In this document: piece after piece, positions 10,612 through 19,763 of the stretch
How positions within the stretch are numbered: position 1 is the first letter of the stretch
How the letters are laid out: the number at the start of each line of letters is the position of its first letter
From: Nitrobacter sp. NHB1
GTDB taxonomy: Bacteria; Pseudomonadota; Alphaproteobacteria; Rhizobiales; Xanthobacteraceae
Length of the DNA stretch: 64,000 nt
Assembly (NCBI RefSeq): GCF_036964665.1
Contig: NZ_JBAMDA010000001.1
Span: forward strand, 2,146,001-2,210,000
Direction of reading: 5' to 3'
Program-made: the position numbers and the translations under genes
Notes under the pieces: generated by a model
The model's input: only the letters and a program-made list of their open reading frames with translations
Told to the model about the DNA's origin: nothing
Databases searched by the model: none

Positions 10612-12228
10612 CTACTCCGCTGCCACCCTCACCTCGGGCGCCGCCGCCTTGACCTCGGCATCGACGTCATTCTCGAATCTGGCGAAGTTGTTCTGAAACA
10701 TGCCGACCAGGGCGCGCGCGGTCTTGTCGAAATCGGCCTTGTCGGCCCAGGTCTTGATCGGATCGAGGATATGCGGCTCGACGCCGGGCACCGATGTCGG
10801 CACCGCGAACCCGAAATACCTGTCGGTGCGGAATTGGACCTCGCGCAGGGAGCCGTCGAGCGCCGCGCCAAGCAGTGCGCGCGTGACCTTGATCGGCATG
10901 CGACGTCCGGTGCCGTATTTGCCGCCGGTCCAGCCGGTGTTGACCAGCCAGCAATCGACGTTGTGCTTCGCGATCAGCTCGCGCAGCATGTTGCCGTAAA
11001 CGCTGGGATCGCGCGGCAGGAACGGCGAGCCGAAGCAGGCGGAGAATTCCGGCTGCGGCTCGTTGCCGAGGCCGCGCTCGGTTCCCGCCACCTTCGCGGT
11101 ATAACCGGAGAGAAAATGATACATCGCCTGCGCCGGCGTCAGCCTGGCGATCGGCGGCAGCACGCCGAAGGCGTCGGCGGCCAGCATGACCAGATTTTTC
11201 GGCTGACCGGCGCGGCCAGTCGGCGATGCGTTTGGAATGAATTCGAGCGGATAGGCCGAACGGGTGTTCTCGGTCTTCGAGCCGTCATCGAAATCGGGCA
11301 CGCGGGTGGATTCGTCGTGCACGACATTTTCAAGCACCGCGCCGAAGCGTTTCGAGGCCGCATAAATCTCGGGCTCGGCCTCTTCCGACAGCTTGATGCA
11401 TTTGGCGTAGCAGCCACCCTCGAAATTGAAGATGCCATCCTTGCTCCAGCCATGCTCGTCGTCGCCGATCAGCGTGCGTTTGGGATCGGCGGACAGCGTG
11501 GTTTTCCCCGTTCCCGAGAGGCCGAAGAAGATCGCGCTGTCGCCGTCGGGACCGACATTGGCCGAGCAGTGCATCGGCAGCACGCCGTTGTCGGGCAGAT
11601 AGTAATTCAGCGTGGTGAAGATGCTCTTCTTCATCTCCCCGGCATAATGAGAGCCGCCGATCAGAATGATCTTGCGGACGAAATCGATAGCCACGACATT
11701 CTCCGAGCGGACGCCGTGCCGTTCGGGATCGGCGCGGAAGCTCGGCAGGTCGATGACGGTCAGTTCGGGAACGAAACCCGCGAGCTCCGATGTGTCCGGC
11801 CGGCGCAGCAGCGTGCGGATGAATAGCGAGTGCCAGGCCAACTCGGTGAACACCCGCGTCCTGATACGGAATGTCGGGTCAGCGCCGCCATAGAGATCCT
11901 GTGCGAACAGCGTCATGCCTTCAGCGTGTTCGAGAAAGTCGGCATACAGCGCGGCGAATTGCTCCGGCGTGATCGACTGGTTGCCAGCCCACCATACGCC
12001 TTGATCGGTGGTCGCGTCGCGGACCGTGAATTTGTCCTTCGGGCTGCGGCCGGTGAACACGCCGGTATCGGCGCAGAGTGCGCCGTCCGCGTTCACCATC
12101 GTTTCGCCTTCGCGCAGCGCGTACTCGTAGAGTTGCGGCGCGCCCAAGTTCCAGTATACGGCCTTGAGATTCTTCAAGCCGAACTTGTCGGCGCCGAAGG
12201 CGCCGTTACAAACGCCCGTCTCAGGCAC
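10612..12228 (-). CDS. pckA: Phosphoenolpyruvate carboxykinase (ATP)
   Basis: Converts oxaloacetate plus ATP to PEP and CO2, the entry step of gluconeogenesis. The 538-residue protein carries the kinase P-loop GLSGTGKT at 236-243, the PCK signature [15 protein letters not shown], and [10 protein letters not shown] chose GTG 12228 ([17 protein letters not shown]) because GAGGAGG lies 8 bases upstream; the in-frame ATG at 12258 would place the Shine-Dalgarno sequence inside the gene. In rhizobia pckA lies next to chvI, and here only the HugZ-like gene intervenes. A terminator follows the stop. Confidence 0.95.
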   Translation of the reverse strand: MPETGVCNGAFGADKFGLKNLKAVYWNLGAPQLYEYALREGETMVNADGALCADTGVFTGRSPKDKFTVRDATTDQGVWWAGNQSITPEQFAALYADFLEHAEGMTLFAQDLYGGADPTFRIRTRVFTELAWHSLFIRTLLRRPDTSELAGFVPELTVIDLPSFRADPERHGVRSENVVAIDFVRKIILIGGSHYAGEMKKSIFTTLNYYLPDNGVLPMHCSANVGPDGDSAIFFGLSGTGKTTLSADPKRTLIGDDEHGWSKDGIFNFEGGCYAKCIKLSEEAEPEIYAASKRFGAVLENVVHDESTRVPDFDDGSKTENTRSAYPLEFIPNASPTGRAGQPKNLVMLAADAFGVLPPIARLTPAQAMYHFLSGYTAKVAGTERGLGNEPQPEFSACFGSPFLPRDPSVYGNMLRELIAKHNVDCWLVNTGWTGGKYGTGRRMPIKVTRALLGAALDGSLREVQFRTDRYFGFAVPTSVPGVEPHILDPIKTWADKADFDKTARALVGMFQNNFARFENDVDAEVKAAAPEVRVAAE

Positions 12229-12402
12229 GGAAAACTCCTCCTCAAACCCGCGCATCACCGGGCGCGATCACAGCCGATCGCACCTCGGCCGCAATGATTT
12301 CATCATAGCCATCCGGCCCCGGGCCGGCGACCCGATATTGATGAACGCCGGACCTGCCAAGCCGATCCCGGATAACCCGGTTTATTCCAGGGCGAATCCA
12401 GG

Positions 12403-13146
12403 TCAGTGCCGGGTCGCAGCGCGAGCCTTTTCCGCCAGTTCCTTCAAAACAACGCGAAGCTCGGCCGGAGTGACAATCCGCCGCGGAAAATCCAGCCGCA
12501 GCGCATCATGCTTTTCGGCACTCATGTCCAGGCCATCAGGATCGCAGCCGGTGCAGCACCAGTCGGCGGCCTCCGCGCCGAGCAATCGCGTCGCATAAAG
12601 ATTCAAGGAGTCGCGATGATCGGCGTTCATGTGATCGACCGCACTCTGCTCGGCCTCGAGCAATGCCTCCGCGCCCTCAAGGCTGGTCAGAATCTTTTCC
12701 GGCTTGAGATCGACGATCCGCCCGAAGCCGGCCACCAGATGAACACCTGTCGGCCGAATCCGGAAGAACGAAAAATCCTTGAAATCCGCAAAGGATTCCG
12801 CCGACGGATGAGCGTTCAGATAACGCCGGCGCAGGGTTGCCCTGAGTTCCCCGTCCGCTTCCTCGGCTGTTCCCGCGACCATGATCCGCGAGCCTTCCAG
12901 CGGGTCGCCCTCGACGCGCTCGTCCAGCATCAGCGACACCCTGGTATCGGCGATCACATTTTTGGTATGCACCGCAAGGCGCGAGATGAGAAGAATTGGT
13001 GAGCCATCGTAATGGCTTGCGACATTGACGAGTGAGCAATAAGGATCGCCGCCGCCGGTCATCAGGGTTGCCAGCGCGCCCTGCCGACTCCGGCGCAGCA
13101 GCGATCGGGCAAGGTTGGCGGCTGTGAAATTGGCGGTCGGCTGCAT
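12403..13146 (-). CDS. HugZ-like pyridoxamine-5'-phosphate-oxidase-fold haem protein
   Basis: A 247-residue protein with an N-terminal split-barrel flavin-binding fold (residues about 10-150; ARSLLRRSRQGALATL, PILLISRLAVHTKNV) and a C-terminal DUF2470-type domain (AEQSAVDHMNADHRDSLNLYA) containing the HMNADH signature. This combination is typical of HugZ haem-degrading oxygenases and related haem-utilisation proteins. Enzymatic activity is inferred. The start ATG faces chvI across a divergent 214-bp promoter region. No haem-uptake genes are adjacent. Confidence 0.8.
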   Translation of the reverse strand: MQPTANFTAANLARSLLRRSRQGALATLMTGGGDPYCSLVNVASHYDGSPILLISRLAVHTKNVIADTRVSLMLDERVEGDPLEGSRIMVAGTAEEADGELRATLRRRYLNAHPSAESFADFKDFSFFRIRPTGVHLVAGFGRIVDLKPEKILTSLEGAEALLEAEQSAVDHMNADHRDSLNLYATRLLGAEAADWCCTGCDPDGLDMSAEKHDALRLDFPRRIVTPAELRVVLKELAEKARAATRH

Positions 13147-13360
13147 GGCTTAATTCCTCAATTTATTTGAAAAAACCACTCTCTCAGGCTAAATAGATAT
13201 CCGAAGAGGCATGGAGCGGACGGCGCCCTTCGCGCGTTTCCGGGAACTCGGTCACACTTCAGCCCAGCTTGCATTGCTCGTTGACTGCGTTCTTAAAGCC
13301 ACTCCAACGGCAGACGGTCGAATTGTTCGCCTCTCGCCATCCGCTTCGGAAAGCAGGCAT

Positions 13361-14062
13361 ATGCCCACAATCGCTTTGGTCGATGACGACCGCAACATTC
13401 TCACATCGGTCTCGATCGCGCTCGAAGCCGAAGGCTATCGCATCATGACCTACACCGATGGTGCGTCGGCGCTCGACGGCTTCCGCACCAGCCAGCCCGA
13501 TCTCGCGATCCTCGACATCAAGATGCCGCGCATGGACGGAATGGAGACGCTGCGACGGCTGCGTCAGAAATCCGACTTGCCCGTTATTTTCCTTACCTCC
13601 AAAGACGAAGAGATCGATGAACTGTTCGGTCTCAAGATGGGTGCCGACGACTTCATCCGCAAGCCGTTCTCGCAGCGGTTGCTGGTGGAACGCGTCAAGG
13701 CGGTGTTGCGCCGCGCTTCCCCGAAAGACCCGGCAGCAGCGCCCAAGGAGAGCGACGCCAAGGCGCTCGACCGCGGCCTTTTGCGCATGGACCCGGAGCG
13801 TCACACCTGCACCTGGAAGAACGAGCCCGTCACCCTGACCGTCACGGAATTTTTGATCCTGCAGGCGCTGGCGACACGTCCCGGCGTTGTCAAGAGCCGC
13901 AACGCGCTGATGGATGCCGCCTATGACGATCAGGTCTATGTCGACGACCGCACCATCGACAGCCACATCAAGCGGCTGCGCAAGAAGTTCAAGGTCGTCG
14001 ACGACGACTTCGAGATGATCGAAACTCTCTACGGCGTGGGTTACCGCTTCAAGGAAACCTGA
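13361..14062 (+). CDS. chvI: Response regulator ChvI
   Basis: OmpR-family DNA-binding response regulator of 233 residues. The receiver domain has the acidic pocket DDD at 8-10, phospho-acceptor Asp 52 in [13 protein letters not shown] and Lys 101 in FIRKPFS. The winged-helix domain covers about 135-233 ([29 protein letters not shown]). ChvI with the sensor ChvG controls envelope, exopolysaccharide and acid responses in Rhizobiales. ATG 13361 matches the family N-terminus [10 protein letters not shown]; the frame is open further upstream without conserved sequence. chvG follows after a 221-bp gap. Confidence 0.94.
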   Translation: MPTIALVDDDRNILTSVSIALEAEGYRIMTYTDGASALDGFRTSQPDLAILDIKMPRMDGMETLRRLRQKSDLPVIFLTSKDEEIDELFGLKMGADDFIRKPFSQRLLVERVKAVLRRASPKDPAAAPKESDAKALDRGLLRMDPERHTCTWKNEPVTLTVTEFLILQALATRPGVVKSRNALMDAAYDDQVYVDDRTIDSHIKRLRKKFKVVDDDFEMIETLYGVGYRFKET

Positions 14063-14283
14063 TAAACTGTCATTTTCGGGGCGCGCCGCCCGCGAGCCGA
14101 ATTCATCGTCAATGAGCATGGATTCCCCGACGTGCGGTTGTACATCCGAGGCCTGCGCCACCGACGTGAACATGAAACGTTCGTCGCCCAGGGTGCATCT
14201 TCAGCGACAAGCGCGGAGGCGTTTGTGCGGGGACGACGATGATAGTGAGTTGGGTGAGACCAACAACCGGGTAGTTCCAGTCA

Positions 14284-16119
14284 TTGCTTGATCGAACGCA
14301 GCCTGATCTCAATCCGGATACCGAGGACACCTCGCAGGTCCTCGCGCCGGAAACCCTTGCCGATCCGGAAACTTCTGCCGATCATGTCGAGTTGACACCG
14401 CTCTGGCAGCGGCCGCTGGGCTGGTTGCGCCGCGTCGGACAGTTTTTTTTCACACTCAGCTTTTCAAGTCTGACCCGCCGCATCGTGTCGCTGAATCTGG
14501 CGGGCCTGATCGCGCTGGTCGCCAGCATTCTGTATCTCTCGCAATTTCGCGCCGGCCTGATCGATGCGCGCGCGCAAAGCCTGCTGGTGCAGGGCGAGAT
14601 CATCGCAAGCGCCATTGCCGCTTCGGCGACGGTGGAGACCAACACCATCACCATCGACCCCGATCGCCTGCTCGATCTCAAGCCAGGCGAGAGCTTCGGC
14701 GCGCCGGACGAATTTTCCGGGCTGGATTTCCCGATCAACCCCGAGCGCGTCGCTCCCGTACTCCGGCGGCTGATCTCTCCGACCAATACCCGCGCGCGCA
14801 TCTACGATCGCGACGGCGTGCTGACCCTCGACAGCCGCAGCCTTTTTCGTCGCGGCGATGTCATCCGTTTCGAACTGCCGCCACCGACCGACGTCAAGCC
14901 CGGCTTCCTGGAGCGCACCACGATCGCGATCCGCACCTGGCTCAATCGCGGCGATCTCCCGCTTTACCGCGAACTCGGTCCCGAGAACGGTAACGGCTAC
15001 CAGGAGGTCGCGCAGTCGCTCAAGGGAGAGAAGTCCAGCATGGTGCGCATCAACGACCGCGGCGAAATCATCGTCTCGGTCGCCGTTCCGGTGGAGCGTC
15101 CTCGCGCCACCATTTTCGGCGCGCTGATGCTGTCCACGCAGGGCGACGACATCGACCAGATGGTCATGGCGGAACGGCTGGCGATCCTGAAAGTGTTCGG
15201 CGTCGCCGTTGTCGTCATGATCGTGCTGTCGCTGCTGCTGGCCAGCACCATCGCCGGGCCGGTGCGGCGGCTCGCCGACAGCGCGGAGCGTGTTCGCCGC
15301 CGCATCAAGACGCGCATCGAGATCCCCGACTTTACCCGCCGCCGCGATGAAATCGGCCACCTGTCCGGCGCGCTGCGCGACATGACCGACGCCCTCTACA
15401 ACCGCATCGAGGCGATCGAGACTTTCGCGGCCGACGTCTCCCATGAGTTGAAAAACCCTCTCACCTCGCTGCGCTCCGCGGTGGAGACCCTGCCGCTTGC
15501 GAAGACCGATACCAGCCGCGCCCGCCTGCTCGAGGTGATCGAGCACGACGTCCGCCGGCTCGATCGCCTGATCTCCGACATATCCGACGCAAGCCGTCTC
15601 GACGCCGAATTGCAGCGCCAGGACGAAGCCCAGATCGATATCCGGCGTCTGCTGACCACGCTGACCTCGGTCGCGAACGAAACCAAGCTCGGCCACGACA
15701 TCGGCGTCGACGTGCGCTTCGAGGGCAATCGGGCCGATACCTTCTCGGTGCCGGGGCATGACTCGCGGCTCGGCCAGGTGATCTCCAATCTCCTGACCAA
15801 TGCGCAATCGTTCTCGAAATCCGGCGGCCGTGTGCGCATCGTGTGCCGGCGCCTGAAATCCGAAATCGAGATCGTGGTGGACGACGACGGCCCCGGCATT
15901 CGGCCCGACGCGCTGGAGCGCGTGTTCGAGCGCTTCTACACTGACCGGCCGCACCAGGGTTTTGGCCAGAACTCCGGCCTCGGCCTGTCGATCTCCAAGC
16001 AGATCATCGAAGCGCACCGCGGACGCATCTGGGCCGAAAACCGCCCCGGCCCGACCGACGCCCAGGGCGACACCCGGATCGCAGGTGCGCGCTTCGTGGT
16101 CCGGCTTCCCGCGCCATGA
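14284..16119 (+). CDS. chvG: Sensor histidine kinase ChvG (ExoS)
   Basis: Membrane sensor kinase of 611 residues partnering ChvI. A cytoplasmic N-terminus is followed by a membrane helix around SLNLAGLIALVASILYLSQF, a periplasmic domain of about 210 residues, a second helix (ILKVFGVAVVVMIVLSLLLA), HAMP, the DHp helix with His 387 in FAADVSHELKNPL, and the HATPase domain (VISNLLTNAQSF, DDDGPGI, GLGLSISKQII). The only upstream start in this frame is TTG 14284, because a stop codon lies at 14272; its ribosome site is weak. The stop overlaps the hprK start (ATGA). An 8-T run lies in codons near 14444. Confidence 0.93.
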   Translation: MLDRTQPDLNPDTEDTSQVLAPETLADPETSADHVELTPLWQRPLGWLRRVGQFFFTLSFSSLTRRIVSLNLAGLIALVASILYLSQFRAGLIDARAQSLLVQGEIIASAIAASATVETNTITIDPDRLLDLKPGESFGAPDEFSGLDFPINPERVAPVLRRLISPTNTRARIYDRDGVLTLDSRSLFRRGDVIRFELPPPTDVKPGFLERTTIAIRTWLNRGDLPLYRELGPENGNGYQEVAQSLKGEKSSMVRINDRGEIIVSVAVPVERPRATIFGALMLSTQGDDIDQMVMAERLAILKVFGVAVVVMIVLSLLLASTIAGPVRRLADSAERVRRRIKTRIEIPDFTRRRDEIGHLSGALRDMTDALYNRIEAIETFAADVSHELKNPLTSLRSAVETLPLAKTDTSRARLLEVIEHDVRRLDRLISDISDASRLDAELQRQDEAQIDIRRLLTTLTSVANETKLGHDIGVDVRFEGNRADTFSVPGHDSRLGQVISNLLTNAQSFSKSGGRVRIVCRRLKSEIEIVVDDDGPGIRPDALERVFERFYTDRPHQGFGQNSGLGLSISKQIIEAHRGRIWAENRPGPTDAQGDTRIAGARFVVRLPAP

Positions 16120-16622
16120 CCGCATCGTCCGCTCCGACGATCCACGGCTCCGCGGTGCTGGTGGGAGACCGCGCCGTTCTGATCCGCGGGCCCTCCGGCG
16201 CCGGCAAGTCGCGTCTCGCCTTCGATCTCATCCTGGCCGGCCGCAGCGGCCAGATTCCCGCGGCGACGCTGGTCGGCGATGACCGCCTTTACCTGGAGCC
16301 GGTGCGCGACCGGCTCCTCGTCAGGCCGCCGCCTGAACTTGAGGGATTGATGGAAATCCGCGGGCTCGGCATTCGCCGATGCGCTTTTGTCGCGGAGGCG
16401 CCGGTCGGCCTCGTGATCGATCTCGACGCGCCCGATGGAGAGCGCCTGCCCCCGCCAAAAGCGCTGCGGACCACCATTTTGGAGATCGAACTGGCCCGAA
16501 TCCCGGTCGCAGCCGGTTTTTCGCCACTTCCGATGGCCATCGCCGCGCTGACGACCGCTCCGGGTTGCAGCGGCACACGCTCCGCCACCAATTGCCGGGA
16601 GGAATCTGGTAACCATATATAG
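16116..16622 (+). CDS. hprK: HPr kinase/phosphorylase, short alphaproteobacterial form
   Basis: A 168-residue protein matching only the catalytic domain of HPr kinase/phosphorylase, which phosphorylates and dephosphorylates HPr on a serine. It has the P-loop GPSGAGKS at 25-32 and the family signature EIRGLGI at 80-86. The N-terminal domain of the Firmicutes enzyme is absent, as is normal in Rhizobiales. The start overlaps the chvG stop, coupling the two. Cotranscription with the sensor and HPr suggests that PTS phosphorylation and ChvG/ChvI signalling are coordinated; that link is inference from gene order. Confidence 0.9.
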   Translation: MTASSAPTIHGSAVLVGDRAVLIRGPSGAGKSRLAFDLILAGRSGQIPAATLVGDDRLYLEPVRDRLLVRPPPELEGLMEIRGLGIRRCAFVAEAPVGLVIDLDAPDGERLPPPKALRTTILEIELARIPVAAGFSPLPMAIAALTTAPGCSGTRSATNCREESGNHI

Positions 16623-16773
16623 CCCACTATTGCCACGGAGTAGATCATCGCGACTTTCGGAGCGGGCCCGCTTTTCAGGGAATAAAGCCACCGCTCCCCC
16701 TTGCGTGAGGGCTCCGGATGGTCAAAGTGGCCCTTTCGTGCGGTGCACCAAAAGCACCCGCGAGGAGTTGTCA

Positions 16774-17175
16774 ATGATTGGTCTGGTACTTGTGACCCAC
16801 GGGCGCCTCGCCGATGAATTCAAGGCAGCGCTCGAACACGTAATGGGCCCGCAAAAGCAAATCGAAGCCATCACCATCGGCGCCGAAGACGATGCCGATC
16901 TGTGCCGGGGCGATATCATCGAAGCCGTCAACCGCGTCGACAGCGGCGACGGTGTTGCCATTCTCACCGACATGTTCGGCGGCACGCCTTCGAATCTCGC
17001 GATCTCCTGCATGAGCCGGCCCAAGGTCGAGGTGCTCGCTGGAATCAATCTTCCGATGCTGGTCAAGCTCGCCAAGGTACGCGAGGAACGCTCGCTGCCC
17101 GACGCCATCGCGATGGCGCAGGAAGCCGGACGTAAATACGTGACGATCGCCAGCCGGGTGCTTGCCGGGAAATGA
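16774..17175 (+). CDS. PTS EIIA component, mannose family
   Basis: A 133-residue EIIA-Man-type domain with the phospho-acceptor His 9 in MIGLVLVTHGRLADEF and the segment FGGTPSNLAISCM. No EIIB, EIIC or EIID sugar permease is encoded nearby, so this is a regulatory EIIA of the incomplete alphaproteobacterial PTS. ATG 16774 follows GAGGAG at the right distance; the frame is open upstream from 16630 but with no conserved sequence. The stop overlaps the HPr start by four bases. In related bacteria this EIIA receives phosphate from HPr. Confidence 0.92.
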   Translation: MIGLVLVTHGRLADEFKAALEHVMGPQKQIEAITIGAEDDADLCRGDIIEAVNRVDSGDGVAILTDMFGGTPSNLAISCMSRPKVEVLAGINLPMLVKLAKVREERSLPDAIAMAQEAGRKYVTIASRVLAGK

Positions 17176-17513
17176 CCGGAAAACCTGACGACGCAGTTTC
17201 GTCGACCGACGCGCCGACGGCGAAGAAAGCATCTCCCGCCGTCGCGGTCTCCCGCGAAATTTCGATCATCAACAAGCGCGGCCTCCATGCCCGGGCCTCC
17301 GCGAAATTCGTGCAGATGGTCGAGCGCTTCAACGCCGAGGTCAGCGTGACGCGCAACGGCGAGACGGTCGGCGGCAATTCGATCATGGGACTGATGATGC
17401 TGTCGGCGGGAATCGGAACAACAATCACCGTGTCCGCAACCGGCCCCGAGGCCAAGGCCGCGGTCGCCGCAATCGCCGCGCTCGTCGGCGACAGATTCAA
17501 CGAGGAAGAGTAG
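17172..17513 (+). CDS. ptsH: Phosphocarrier protein HPr
   Basis: HPr of 113 residues, longer than the usual 85-90 because of an N-terminal extension of about 25 residues before the conserved core ([17 protein letters not shown]). The active-site His is 39 and the HprK target serine corresponds to Ser 70 in [11 protein letters not shown]. It is translationally coupled to the EIIA gene by an ATGA overlap. The extension may be real or may reflect a later start, but no other good start with a ribosome site is seen. Enzyme I is not in this window. Confidence 0.92.
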   Translation: MTGKPDDAVSSTDAPTAKKASPAVAVSREISIINKRGLHARASAKFVQMVERFNAEVSVTRNGETVGGNSIMGLMMLSAGIGTTITVSATGPEAKAAVAAIAALVGDRFNEEE

Positions 17514-17634
17514 CCGGCATCGATCGCCCGAGCCTGTAGTACGGAAACGTCCGGAAAGCGCTTTCTGCGGTTGGCCCTTGCTTGCCCACCGTTCGGGCCG
17601 GTGCTATCCCGCGCCCCATGACGACCAATGCCGC

Positions 17635-17688
17635 CGATTTGCAGTTCCTGCAGCAGTTGACGCGCTTCCTTTCAGGAACTGCAAATCG
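17635..17688. repeat. Perfect 16-bp inverted repeat between ptsH and lepA
   Basis: CGATTTGCAGTTCCTG at 17635-17650 and its exact complement at 17673-17688 enclose a 22-nt loop. There is no T-run, so it is not a standard terminator. Confidence 0.75.
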
Positions 17689-17716
17689 AAAAGCCGGCAC
17701 TGGCTCGTTGGAGTTG

Positions 17717-17792
17717 GTCGTGCCCCTTTGCTTCCGAAGTTCGTACTAGAGGTTACCGCGATGTCTGACGAACTTCGGAAGCGAGGCACGAC
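17717..17792 (+). promoter_or_regulatory. Long hairpin enclosing the lepA ribosome site and start codon
   Basis: GCTTCCGAAGTTCG (17730-17743) pairs perfectly with CGAACTTCGGAAGC (17769-17782), extended outside a small internal loop by GTCGTGCC (17717-17724) and GGCACGAC (17785-17792). The loop carries AGAGG and the lepA ATG at 17761. It could limit lepA initiation; its function is inferred. Confidence 0.5.
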
Positions 17793-19593
17793 CCCAATTT
17801 CCAACATCCGCAACTTTTCTATCGTCGCCCATATCGACCATGGAAAATCGACGCTGGCCGACCGCCTGATCCAGATGACCGGCGGCCTGAGCGATCGCGA
17901 GATGGCGGGCAAGGAGCAGGTGCTCGACTCCATGGACATCGAGCGCGAACGCGGCATCACCATCAAGGCGCAGACGGTGCGCCTGAAATACCGCGCCAAA
18001 GACGGCAAGGACTACGTCTTCAACCTGATGGACACGCCCGGCCACGTCGACTTCGCCTATGAGGTCTCGCGCTCGCTGGCGGCGTGCGAGGGCTCGCTGC
18101 TCGTGGTGGACGCGAGCCAGGGCGTCGAGGCGCAGACGCTCGCCAACGTCTATCAGGCGCTCGACAATAATCACGAGATCGTGCCCGTTCTCAACAAGGT
18201 CGATTTGCCTGCCGCCGAACCGGACAAAGTCAAGCAGCAGATCGAGGACGTGATCGGCATCGACGCGTCGGACGCGGTGATGATCTCGGCCAAGACCGGC
18301 CTCGGCGTGCCCGACGTGCTGGAAGCCATCGTCACCCGTCTGCCGCCGCCGAAAGGCGACCGCGACGCCACGCTGAAGGCGCTGCTGGTCGATAGCTGGT
18401 ACGACGTCTACCTCGGCGTTGTCGTTCTCGTCCGCATCGTCGACGGCGTCATGAATAAGGGCAGCCGCATCCGCATGATGGGCACCAATGCGGCCTATGA
18501 TGTCGAGCGCGTCGGCTTCTTCACGCCGAAGATGCAGCAGGTGGACGAACTCGGCCCCGGCGAGATCGGCTTCATCACCGCCGCCATCAAGGAGGTCGCG
18601 GACACCCGCGTCGGCGACACCATCACCGACGACCGCAAGCCGGTCACAGAGATGCTGCCGGGCTTCAAGCCGGCGATCCCCGTGGTGTTCTGCGGCCTGT
18701 TCCCGGTGGATGCCGACGATTTCGAGACGCTGCGCACGGCGATGGGCAAGCTGCGCCTCAACGACGCCAGCTTTTCGTTTGAAATGGAAACCTCCGCGGC
18801 GCTCGGCTTCGGCTTCCGCTGCGGCTTCCTCGGCCTCTTGCATCTTGAGATCATCCAGGAACGGCTCTCCCGCGAGTTCGATCTCAACCTGATCGCCACC
18901 GCTCCGAGCGTCATCTACAAGATGCGACTCACCGATGGCAGCGAGATCGAGATTCACAACCCGATCGACATGCCCGACGTGGTGAAGATCGCCGAGATCG
19001 CGGAACCGTGGATCGAGGCTACCATCCTCACGCCCGACGACTATCTCGGCAGCGTGCTGAAGCTGTGCCAGGAGCGGCGCGGATCGCAGAAGGAGCTCAC
19101 CTACGTCGGCTCGCGCGCGATGGTGAAATACGATCTGCCGCTCAACGAAGTGGTGTTCGACTTCTACGACCGGCTCAAGTCCGTCTCCAAGGGCTACGCC
19201 TCGTTCGACTATCACCTCACCGACTACAAGGTGGCCGATCTGGTGAAAATGCAGATCCTCGTCAACGGCGAGCCGGTCGATGCGCTCTCGATGCTGGTGC
19301 ACCGCAGCCGCGCCGAGGGCCGCGGCCGCGCCATGGTCGAGAAGATGAAGGAATTGATCCCGCCGCACATGTTTCAGATTCCGATCCAGGCGGCGATCGG
19401 CGGCAAGGTGATCGCGCGCGAAACGGTGCGCGCGCTACGCAAGGACGTCACCGCGAAATGCTACGGCGGCGACGTCAGCCGCAAGCGCAAGCTTCTTGAG
19501 AAACAGAAGGAAGGCAAGAAGAAGATGCGGCAGTTCGGCAAGGTCGACATTCCGCAGGAAGCCTTCATCGCTGCTTTGAAAGTCGACGGCTGA
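17761..19593 (+). CDS. lepA: Elongation factor 4 (LepA), ribosome back-translocase GTPase
   Basis: LepA of 610 residues, the usual length. The GTPase motifs are G1 AHIDHGKST, switch region RERGITI, G3 DTPGHVDF and G4 NKVD. The characteristic C-terminal domain includes VREL-like [21 protein letters not shown] and [21 protein letters not shown] 17761 has AGAGG upstream. The ten residues before the conserved [15 protein letters not shown] ([10 protein letters not shown]) are encoded by the right arm of an inverted repeat around the start. It is followed by the intergenic repeat at 19661-19752 and mepA. Confidence 0.95.
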   Translation: MSDELRKRGTTPISNIRNFSIVAHIDHGKSTLADRLIQMTGGLSDREMAGKEQVLDSMDIERERGITIKAQTVRLKYRAKDGKDYVFNLMDTPGHVDFAYEVSRSLAACEGSLLVVDASQGVEAQTLANVYQALDNNHEIVPVLNKVDLPAAEPDKVKQQIEDVIGIDASDAVMISAKTGLGVPDVLEAIVTRLPPPKGDRDATLKALLVDSWYDVYLGVVVLVRIVDGVMNKGSRIRMMGTNAAYDVERVGFFTPKMQQVDELGPGEIGFITAAIKEVADTRVGDTITDDRKPVTEMLPGFKPAIPVVFCGLFPVDADDFETLRTAMGKLRLNDASFSFEMETSAALGFGFRCGFLGLLHLEIIQERLSREFDLNLIATAPSVIYKMRLTDGSEIEIHNPIDMPDVVKIAEIAEPWIEATILTPDDYLGSVLKLCQERRGSQKELTYVGSRAMVKYDLPLNEVVFDFYDRLKSVSKGYASFDYHLTDYKVADLVKMQILVNGEPVDALSMLVHRSRAEGRGRAMVEKMKELIPPHMFQIPIQAAIGGKVIARETVRALRKDVTAKCYGGDVSRKRKLLEKQKEGKKKMRQFGKVDIPQEAFIAALKVDG

Positions 19594-19660
19594 TACTCCG
19601 CGTCTGCCTGTAGCTGCGCTGGACCTGGATAGCTGGCGGCCACGGTTCGCGCCGGCCGAA

Positions 19661-19752
19661 GCCGCAATGGAATCAAAGCCTGGCTCCAGATTCCTATTTT
19701 GATGTGTTTTCTTGACGCGAACCGGTAGCCACTTCGCTCGAAAACGCTATAG
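19661..19752. repeat. Degenerate type-A interspersed repeat
   Basis: GGAATC...GATTC is followed by ATTTTGATGTGTTTTCTTGACGCGAACCGGTAGCCACTTCGCTCGAAAACGCTATA in essence, a diverged copy of the roughly 105-bp element seen at 32592, 38266, 59520 and 62470. It lies just before mepA. Confidence 0.7.
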
Positions 19753-19763
19753 AATCGCCGCTC

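Noticed and set aside
14440..14455. Run of eight T in chvG as a possible phase-variation tract
   Set aside because: A single run of eight in an intact gene is short for slipped-strand switching, and Phe codons explain it; no alternative frame is plausible.
14464..16125. A very long open frame (over 500 codons) on the minus strand across chvG
   Set aside because: It is the reverse-strand shadow of a GC-rich gene with complete histidine-kinase motifs on the plus strand; its own protein is Arg/Asp/His-rich with no family character.
17746..19368. A 540-codon minus-strand frame across lepA
   Set aside because: It is antisense to an intact LepA and has the unnatural composition typical of such shadows.
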